Part shown: piece after piece, positions 5,025 to 10,808 of the stretch | How the letters are laid out: every line of letters begins with the position of its first letter | How positions within the stretch are numbered: the first letter of the stretch is position 1 | Program-made: the position numbers and the translations under genes | The notes under the pieces: generated by a model | What the model was told of the DNA's origin: nothing | Seen by the model: the letters and a program-made list of their open reading frames with translations, nothing else | Databases searched by the model: none | Source: Bacteroidales bacterium UBA6366 | GTDB taxonomy: Bacteria > Bacteroidota > Bacteroidia > Bacteroidales > UBA932 | Reading direction: 5' to 3' | DNA: 10,808 nucleotides | Assembly: GCA_002438845.1 (NCBI GenBank) | Contig: DJRG01000092.1 | Span: 1-10,808 of the forward strand

Positions 5025-5444
5025 TTATGCCATGATGGCGCCGACAAGTCCAAGGATGGCGTAGAACTCAGGAAGGGCGGCGTAGATAAGCGTGTTGGTG
5101 AACACGTCGTGACCCTGGCTGATGCCGACGATACCGTTGGCGCTGACCATACCCTGACGGATGGCGGAGATCATGCAGACAAGACCTACAGAGATTCCGA
5201 CACCGAACATGAGAGGACCCTGTGCTGCGAAATCCTTGCCAAGCCACATGAAGAAGGCCACGAATCCGTAGATACCCTGTGTGGCAGGAAGGGCTGAGAG
5301 CACCATGTAGTTTCCTGACTTCTCAGGGTTTACCTTGAGAGCCCCTTCAGCGGCGTTGCCGGCGATGGTTGTTCCGATTGAAGAACCGATTCCAGAAAGG
5401 GCCAGCATGAGGCCCAGACCGAGATAACCTAAAATTTCGTTCAT
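5025..5444 (-). CDS. atpK: V-type ATPase subunit K (rotor proteolipid, 16-kDa type)
   Basis: The 139-aa membrane rotor subunit that carries the transported ion. It has two fused hairpins, four membrane helices at about residues 5-29, 45-69, 78-103 and 115-139. Only the second hairpin has the carboxylate, Glu126 in ALPEFYAILG; the first has LPATQGIYG. Against E. hirae NtpK, whose Na+ site uses Leu61, Thr64, Gln65, Gln110 and Glu139 with Tyr68 nearby, this protein has Leu52, Thr55, Gln56, Gln97, Glu126 and Tyr59 in matching positions, so Na+ transport is plausible. It starts 24 bp after the atpI stop behind an A-rich leader without a Shine-Dalgarno site. One Glu per four helices is usual for this duplicated form. 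Confidence 0.95.
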   Translation of the reverse strand: MNEILGYLGLGLMLALSGIGSSIGTTIAGNAAEGALKVNPEKSGNYMVLSALPATQGIYGFVAFFMWLGKDFAAQGPLMFGVGISVGLVCMISAIRQGMVSANGIVGISQGHDVFTNTLIYAALPEFYAILGLVGAIMA

Positions 5445-5468
5445 AATGATTTGATGTTTATTTTGTTA

Positions 5469-7307
5469 TTATTTATTATCATTTGTTGTCAGCGGGCTGT
5501 AGGCCTTTCCGGTCCCTTCATAGCCGCTGTTCTTGAAGAACTCAAGGAAGTTGAGTCGGAGAGGGTGCACGAAGGCTCCGAGGCAGCACATCGCAAGGTT
5601 CAGGATGTGGCCGAAGCCGACGATGAGGGCGAAGCAGATGATGTTCACTCCGGGAACGTCAATTCCGTAAACAGACAGTCCCAACTCGTTGAACGCGTTG
5701 CCAAGCATGCCTCCGGCGAGCCCGAGGGCGTACAGACGCAGGTAGCTGAGTACGTCGCCAAGAAGTCCGGTGACTGTGTTGTAGGTCTCGTAGAGGCCAG
5801 AGCCGATGTTAGCCAGAGGATTCCTGTGGATGTCGTTCAGCAGGAATATTCCAAGTCCTGAGATCACTCCCAGCACGATGACGATCCATTTTGTGACGGC
5901 AGAGTCGATGACACCGGCGAGAGCGAAGCCTCCGACGATGACACCTCCCACTATAAGGAGTGTCCAACCGATGGTGCCGAGCGAATTGACAAAGCCGTTG
6001 CGTTTGATGGCGTAGGCAGTCTTCAGGAGCATGGCCACGCTGATGTGCACGATACCTATCAGGATTGAGAACAGCATCTGTGCGTCATAGCCTGCCACCG
6101 TTCCCTGAATCATGCATTTCTTGATCCAGTCTGGAACCCAGGTGGCTGTGGATGTGTCCATTCCGAAGAATGTGTGCAGAACAGTTCCCATCACGATGGT
6201 CGCGACACCGAGGGTGGTGACGAGCGGAGCCATCGAGCCGATGAATCCCTTGGCCTTCCTCATCGCGAGTCCTATGATGGCGAGGGCGATACCATAGCCC
6301 GCGTCACCCATGCACATGGCGAAGAAGAGGGTGAAGAATATGGAGATGCACGGGGTCGGGTCGAACTCATCGTAGGCCGGGCGGCCGTACATGTCGGTCA
6401 GAACCGTGAACATCTTCACGAACTTGTTCTCCTTGAACTTGATAGGAGGATTGTCATCCTTGACGGCCTCTTCCTTGAGATAGACGATGTCCATCGTGTC
6501 GAACTCGGCGCAGAGTGTCGCGTCATTCTCCACCGGTGCGAAGCCGATGAAGGTGGTGATCATGTCCTCGGCGGCCTTTCCGGCACCCGCATCAGCGAGA
6601 TACAACTGAAGGTCGGCGACATCCTTGTCGCACTTGCGGAGTATTTCGGGAATATATTCCTTCAGCTCCAGAAGCCTCGCCTTGCAGGAGATTATGCTTT
6701 CCGTCAGGGTCGCGACCTTCCTTTCAGCGAACCTGAGGTCTCCTTCAGGAGCGGTGCATTCCTCGACAGGCAATGAATATTCCGGGTCATCAGAGATGGT
6801 GACAAACCAGACATTCTTCCCGTCATCGAACACTTCCTGAAGAGGATAGATGTTCGCCCACGAAGGGTCGTAGGCCTTCTTGGATACATTGTACCAGCGA
6901 ACCTTGTAGCCTTTTTCCTTGAGCGCGTCGAAGGCTGTCTTGTCGTAGCATCCCCAAGGCCTTCTGCTCTCGACATCCTTTCTGGCCTGCGCCAGCTCGT
7001 TTCTGAGGGTGTCCAGCCTGGTGGAATATTCCTTGAAACCCTCAAGAGGGTTGTCGTATTTGGCGTCTGGATTGATTGCGGCTTCAATCTTCTCGAAGTC
7101 AGGATCCTGCGTGTAGTCTATGGACTCCAGTTTGGATGCGGCCTTCTTCAGCTCGTTGGTCATCGAAAGGAGAGCGGCGGAACGCTCGTCCACCGGCTTT
7201 GAGGATCTTGTGATGTCCACAAGTCCCAGCTCCTGCAGACGCCTGAGGAATTCCTCACTCTTCCCGCTGAGAAGAATGAAGGAGTATTTAGTCATTTTCT
7301 CAATCAT
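5469..7307 (-). CDS. atpI: V-type ATPase subunit I (membrane stator, a-subunit homologue)
   Basis: The 612-aa stator subunit that provides the ion half-channels facing the K ring. The N-terminal half (about 1-310) is soluble and partly coiled coil. The C-terminal half holds about eight membrane helices, roughly 318-333, 336-350, 355-381, 411-435, 443-465, 473-491, 511-540 and 554-583. The essential Arg is Arg524 in SYLRLYALGLAG, and the conserved tail HPLRLNFLEFF (581-591) with YEGTGKAYSPL (596-606) follows. Its ATG overlaps the last 8 nt of atpD (ATGATTGA), which implies translational coupling; an alternative Met at codon 5 (7295) would remove the overlap. Its length of about 600 aa matches the bacterial forms. 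Confidence 0.96.
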   Translation of the reverse strand: MIEKMTKYSFILLSGKSEEFLRRLQELGLVDITRSSKPVDERSAALLSMTNELKKAASKLESIDYTQDPDFEKIEAAINPDAKYDNPLEGFKEYSTRLDTLRNELAQARKDVESRRPWGCYDKTAFDALKEKGYKVRWYNVSKKAYDPSWANIYPLQEVFDDGKNVWFVTISDDPEYSLPVEECTAPEGDLRFAERKVATLTESIISCKARLLELKEYIPEILRKCDKDVADLQLYLADAGAGKAAEDMITTFIGFAPVENDATLCAEFDTMDIVYLKEEAVKDDNPPIKFKENKFVKMFTVLTDMYGRPAYDEFDPTPCISIFFTLFFAMCMGDAGYGIALAIIGLAMRKAKGFIGSMAPLVTTLGVATIVMGTVLHTFFGMDTSTATWVPDWIKKCMIQGTVAGYDAQMLFSILIGIVHISVAMLLKTAYAIKRNGFVNSLGTIGWTLLIVGGVIVGGFALAGVIDSAVTKWIVIVLGVISGLGIFLLNDIHRNPLANIGSGLYETYNTVTGLLGDVLSYLRLYALGLAGGMLGNAFNELGLSVYGIDVPGVNIICFALIVGFGHILNLAMCCLGAFVHPLRLNFLEFFKNSGYEGTGKAYSPLTTNDNK

Positions 7308-7926
7308 TGCCGCTTTCCTCCATAACTTCTTCTGTTTCCTCCTCAGCGTGACGCTGCTTGACGATCTTGGACGAGGCCTTGCTCAGGTTCTCCTCGTCCT
7401 CCATGTAGCGCTTGATCTTGCGGATGGCCTCCTGATAGCCCGGGATCTGGACTTTCTCGTACAGATTCACCTTCTGCGTGGTCTTCTTCCTTTGGAAGTC
7501 GAGGATGCGTCGCTTCTCCTCATAGACCTCGGACTCGATCCCGAGTCTGGACAGATCCTTGAGGATGGCCACGCCGTCGATGTACCACGCTGGCTTGATG
7601 AACGTGTTGAACGGACTGATCTCGTAGCGGATGCTTTTTAGCTCCGGACACTTGACACCGGCGACCTTCACGGTAGTGAGGTCGATGTCCACGATTGAGA
7701 CCAGACCCGGCTCGAACTCGTTCCACAGGGGGGCAAGGTAGTCGTACTTCCTCTGGGCCTCCTCAAGGTCCTTCAGGAGCCGCTCGCTCTTGTCCTTGGC
7801 CTTGCGCACCTCAAGCCTCAGGGCGCTCTCCTTGTTCTGCAACGTAGGGAGGGCTTTCTGACGCATCTTGAGCTGCTTCTGCAGGTTGTTGAGCGCAGTC
7901 TTGTTGTATTGAAACTTGATAGGCAT
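7300..7926 (-). CDS. atpD: V-type ATPase subunit D (central rotor shaft)
   Basis: A 208-aa central-stalk subunit that turns inside the A3B3 head and couples ATP turnover to the membrane ring. Two long charged helices, about residues 8-62 and 125-190, form the expected antiparallel coiled coil around a globular middle. The C-terminal helix has the conserved pattern KVNLYEKVQIPGYQEAI followed by IRKIKRYMEDEEN. The gene begins by TAATG with the atpB stop (1-nt overlap) and ends in an 8-nt overlap with atpI. The acidic tail (EEETEEVMEESGND) is not conserved in the family as far as I recall. Confidence 0.95.
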   Translation of the reverse strand: MPIKFQYNKTALNNLQKQLKMRQKALPTLQNKESALRLEVRKAKDKSERLLKDLEEAQRKYDYLAPLWNEFEPGLVSIVDIDLTTVKVAGVKCPELKSIRYEISPFNTFIKPAWYIDGVAILKDLSRLGIESEVYEEKRRILDFQRKKTTQKVNLYEKVQIPGYQEAIRKIKRYMEDEENLSKASSKIVKQRHAEEETEEVMEESGND

Positions 7927-9248
7927 TACTTACCTTTCCAGTATTTGTCGATCAATGATTGCTTGATTCCGGTCTCTGCCTTGGTGAAGTACTTGCCGAA
8001 GAGTTCCCAAGCAGTGTCGAGCATCTCGGTGATGGAGATGTTGACATCAATGGAGAGGAGTCTGGTGGCATATTCCTTCGCATAGTCGAGACAACGGTGG
8101 TCGTAGTCGGAGAGGTCAAAACCATTCTCCAGCTTGGTCTTCGCGTTCTGGGCGTCGGCATAGAGACGTACTCCGGCGTTCATCACCTGGCTGTGATCCT
8201 CGCGGGTCTTCACGTTCTGAACCCTCTGCTTGAGCCTGGAGAGGGAACGGAACGGATCTATGATGATCTTTCCCGAGTCGGCGTCGGCGCGGAGGAAGAG
8301 CTGTCCCTCGGTGATGTAACCGGTGTTGTCAGGGATGGCGTGCGTGATGTCTCCGTCGTTCAGCGTGGTCACGGCGATGATGGTGATGGAACCGTCTGTC
8401 GGAAGCTGCACGGCTTTCTCGTAGATCTTCGCGAGATCGGAATAGAGGGAGCCCGGCATGGAGTCCTTGGAAGGAATCTGGTCCATACGGTTGGACACAA
8501 TCGAGAGCGCGTCAGCGTAGAGGGTCATGTCCGTGAGGAGCACAAGCACCTTCTCATTCTTGTCAACGGCGAAGTACTCTGCCGCCGCAAGGGCCATATC
8601 CGGAACCAGAAGACGCTCTACAGGCGGGTCTTCAGTCGTGTTGACGAAGCAGATGATCCTGTCAAGGGCTCCGGCGCTTTCGAACGCCTGGCGGAAGAAC
8701 AGGTAGTCGTCGTTGGAAAGACCCATACCTCCGAGGATGATCTTGTCCACATCCGCCCTCAGGGCCACATCGGCCATAACCTGGTTGTAAGGCTGGTCGG
8801 AGTCGGCGAAGAACGGAATCTTCTGTCCGGACACGATGGTGTTGTTGAGGTCGATGCCGGCGATACCGGTCGGGATAAGCTCGGACGGCTGGCGTCTCTT
8901 GTAAGGGTTCACGGATGGTCCACCGATCTCCCTTTCCTCGCCTTCAACCTCCGGACCGCCGTCGATCGGCTTTCCGTAGGCGTTGAAGAAACGTCCGGAG
9001 AGCTGCTCGCTGACCTTGAGTGTAGGAGGTTCACCGAGGAAAGTCACCTCGGCGTTGGTCGGAATGCCCTCAGTTCCGGAGAACACCTGAAGGGTGACGA
9101 GATCACCCTTGGTCTTCACGACCTGGGCAAGCTTGCCGCCGACTACGGCAAGCTCGTCGTTGGAAACTCCCTTGGCCTTGAGCGAAACGGTGGCCTTGGT
9201 GATGGCTTCCAGCTTTGTGTATATTCTTTGATAAGCCTTATTTGCCAT
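7926..9248 (-). CDS. atpB: V-type ATPase subunit B (non-catalytic head subunit)
   Basis: A 440-aa subunit that alternates with A in the hexameric head. It has an N-terminal beta-barrel (about 1-75), a nucleotide-fold core (about 75-350) and a C-terminal helical domain. At the P-loop position it reads SGQKIPFFADSDQ (140-152), without GxxxxGKT, as expected for the non-catalytic subunit. Core landmarks are LVLLTDMTLYADAL (235-248) with SNRMDQIPS, MPGSLYSDLAKIYEKA and YITEGQLFLR. Arg338 in RSLSRLKQR matches the Arg finger that reaches the A-subunit active site. Its ATG lies inside the 3' end of atpA (11-nt overlap), and its stop shares one base with the atpD start. Confidence 0.96.
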   Translation of the reverse strand: MANKAYQRIYTKLEAITKATVSLKAKGVSNDELAVVGGKLAQVVKTKGDLVTLQVFSGTEGIPTNAEVTFLGEPPTLKVSEQLSGRFFNAYGKPIDGGPEVEGEEREIGGPSVNPYKRRQPSELIPTGIAGIDLNNTIVSGQKIPFFADSDQPYNQVMADVALRADVDKIILGGMGLSNDDYLFFRQAFESAGALDRIICFVNTTEDPPVERLLVPDMALAAAEYFAVDKNEKVLVLLTDMTLYADALSIVSNRMDQIPSKDSMPGSLYSDLAKIYEKAVQLPTDGSITIIAVTTLNDGDITHAIPDNTGYITEGQLFLRADADSGKIIIDPFRSLSRLKQRVQNVKTREDHSQVMNAGVRLYADAQNAKTKLENGFDLSDYDHRCLDYAKEYATRLLSIDVNISITEMLDTAWELFGKYFTKAETGIKQSLIDKYWKGK

Positions 9249-10808
9249 AGTCTTCGATGAGTTTGTTGATCTTCTTAGCGTAGTTCTCGAATTCCTCGCT
9301 GTGGAACTTGGTGTAGTTCATCTGACGGAGGTCGTTGATGAGTTCCTTGAAGAACTCGCGGCACTTCTCGAAGTCCTCGAAGTCGAAATCGATGTCGCAG
9401 ATGTCCAGAACGAGGTCCAGCATGTACTTCTGGCGGTCCATCGGACAGAGGGCGTCGGTCTCGTCGAATGCGTCCTGCTGGAGGAATACAAAGTCGAGGA
9501 GCTCTGACTTCCAGAAGCTTACGTGGTAAGCCACAGGAACACCGTCATCACCGAGAATGTTGATCTGCTCGTTGGCCTCGCGTCCTTTGCGCAGGAGGTT
9601 CTTGGCCTTGACCACATTGGCCACCCAGCCGCGCTCCACCTGCTCGTCGAGCCATGAGATGATCTCAGGATATTCAAGATACTTTGAATATGACTCGATA
9701 GGGTTGACGGCAGGGTACCTCTTCTGGTCAGCGCGGTTCTGCTCCAATCCGTAGAAGCACCTGGCGGCCTTCTTGGTGGATTCTGTCACAGGCTCCTTGA
9801 GGTTTCCTCCGGCAGGGGACACCGTTCCGATGAAGGTGACGGCTCCGGTCTTGCCGTTGTTCAGGACAACCATTCCGGCGCGTGCGTAGAAGTTCGAGAT
9901 GATGGCCGAGAGGTCAACCGGGAACGCGTCGGCTCCTGGAAGCTCCTCCATACGGTTGGACATCTCCCTCAGGGCCTGTGCCCAACGTGAGGTCGAGTCG
10001 GCGAGCAGAAGGCACTTCAGACCCATCGCCCTGTAATATTCACAGATCGTCATCGCCGTGTAAACCGAGGCTTCACGGGCGGCTACAGGCATGTTCGAGG
10101 TGTTGCAGATGATGGTGGTACGCTCCATCAGGTGGCGGCCGGTGTGCGGGTCGATGAGCTCAGGGAACTCTGTGAATATCTCCACGACCTCGTTGGCGCG
10201 CTCTCCGCAGGCCGCCATCACGATCACGTCGGCCTCACCCTGCTTGGCGATGGCGTGCTGGAGCACTGTCTTGCCGCAGCCGAAAGGCCCCGGGATGAAT
10301 CCGGTGCCGCCTTCGGCGATAGGATTGAACGTGTCGATGCAGCGCACCCCGGTCTCCATGATCTTCTGAGGCCTAGGTTTTTCCTTGTAGGCCTTGACAG
10401 CGACCTTGACAGGCCATTTCTGGGTCATGGTGACGAAATGTTCCTCGCCTTCGGCGTCGGTCAGCACGGCGACAACCATGTCGATGTTGTACTTGCCGGC
10501 CTCCGCTATCTTCTTCACGGTGTACTCTCCCTTGAAGGAGAACGGCACCATGATCTTGTGAGGCAGCCAGCCTTCCTTCCCCTCTCCGAGCCAGTCTGCG
10601 GCGATGACCTTGTCACCGACCTTGGCGATCGGGGTGAAGTCCCAGAGTTTTGTGTGATCCAGAGGGTCGGTGTACTCTCCTCTTTTGAGGAACACTGACT
10701 CCATCGTGGTCAGATTGTTCTGGAGACCGTCATAGACGCTGGACAGAAGACCAGGGCCGAGGGTCACCTCAAGCATCCTGCCTTCAAACTCCACAGGGTC
10801 TCCGTTTT
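9238..10808 (-). CDS. atpA: V-type ATPase subunit A (catalytic head subunit), 5' end missing
   Basis: The catalytic subunit, which hydrolyses or makes ATP. About 522 codons are visible. The frame is open to the window edge and reads NGDPVEFEG there, so the GTG at 10794 is an internal Val and not the start; some 60-70 N-terminal residues are probably missing. Counting from that Val: the V/A-specific bulge lies about 50-140, the P-loop GPFGCGKT at 169-176, the catalytic Glu in CGERANEVVE (Glu198), and the Walker B region LLLADSTSRWAQAL (262-275). The C-terminal helical domain ends in KINKLIEDYGK. It overlaps atpB by 11 nt. In related bacteria subunit E and a DUF2764 protein lie upstream, which here would be beyond the right edge. 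Confidence 0.97.
   Translation of the reverse strand, partial: NGDPVEFEGRMLEVTLGPGLLSSVYDGLQNNLTTMESVFLKRGEYTDPLDHTKLWDFTPIAKVGDKVIAADWLGEGKEGWLPHKIMVPFSFKGEYTVKKIAEAGKYNIDMVVAVLTDAEGEEHFVTMTQKWPVKVAVKAYKEKPRPQKIMETGVRCIDTFNPIAEGGTGFIPGPFGCGKTVLQHAIAKQGEADVIVMAACGERANEVVEIFTEFPELIDPHTGRHLMERTTIICNTSNMPVAAREASVYTAMTICEYYRAMGLKCLLLADSTSRWAQALREMSNRMEELPGADAFPVDLSAIISNFYARAGMVVLNNGKTGAVTFIGTVSPAGGNLKEPVTESTKKAARCFYGLEQNRADQKRYPAVNPIESYSKYLEYPEIISWLDEQVERGWVANVVKAKNLLRKGREANEQINILGDDGVPVAYHVSFWKSELLDFVFLQQDAFDETDALCPMDRQKYMLDLVLDICDIDFDFEDFEKCREFFKELINDLRQMNYTKFHSEEFENYAKKINKLIEDYGK

Noticed and set aside
7959..9260. 433-codon open frame on the plus strand opposite atpB
   Set aside because: It lies fully antisense to a clearly conserved ATPase subunit; its composition (rich in Val, Gly, Glu, Leu with no recognisable motif) is what a GC-rich gene gives in the opposite frame.
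10792..10794. GTG as the start codon of atpA
   Set aside because: The frame continues upstream to the window edge with family-like residues (NGDPVEF), so this codon is internal.
1..10808. tRNA, rRNA or CRISPR
   Set aside because: No cloverleaf-like or rRNA-like stretch and no regularly spaced repeat array was seen; the only repeats are those listed.

Overview
This 10.8 kb window carries nine genes, all on the minus strand, so transcription runs from right to left. It looks like a chromosomal segment of a Bacteroidales bacterium. The grounds are an UpxY-type NusG paralogue, a Bacteroidetes-style -7 element (TAnnTTTG), A-rich translation starts without Shine-Dalgarno sequences, and a reduced A-B-D-I-K V-type ATPase operon. 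Genus cannot be fixed from the sequence; the GC-rich coding regions would suit Alistipes/Rikenellaceae or a relative, but this is a guess.

Right half (10808 to 3546): a tightly packed V/A-type ATPase operon. It contains subunit A (5' end cut by the window edge), B, D, I and the proteolipid K, joined by overlaps of 11, 1 and 8 nt and one 24-bp gap. A GlmM-type phosphohexomutase follows 21 bp after K. The rotor subunit K keeps every residue of the Na+ site known from Enterococcus hirae NtpK, so the enzyme may be Na+-coupled.

Middle (3545 to 2268): a 118-bp palindromic element with 23-bp perfect terminal repeats and a TTTA direct repeat on each side lies exactly at the glmM stop codon (candidate MITE). 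After it comes a DUF1343 (NamZ-like) protein that lacks a signal peptide and appears to have lost the family's PEHG motif. A strong stem-loop terminator then closes the operon.

Left part (2267 to 1): a phase-variation module. A tyrosine recombinase gene is followed by a 316-bp segment bounded by 25-bp perfect inverted repeats. Inside lie a perfect -7 promoter element, a three-armed hairpin region and several small repeats. Next come upxY (capsule-locus antitermination factor) and the start of a lipoprotein gene, probably a Wza-type polysaccharide exporter. In the orientation given, the promoter points away from upxY (predicted OFF); inversion would place it about 100 nt upstream of upxY facing it (predicted ON). 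A third copy of the repeat contains the recombinase's own stop codon. The module reads as an on/off switch for a surface polysaccharide locus continuing beyond the left edge.
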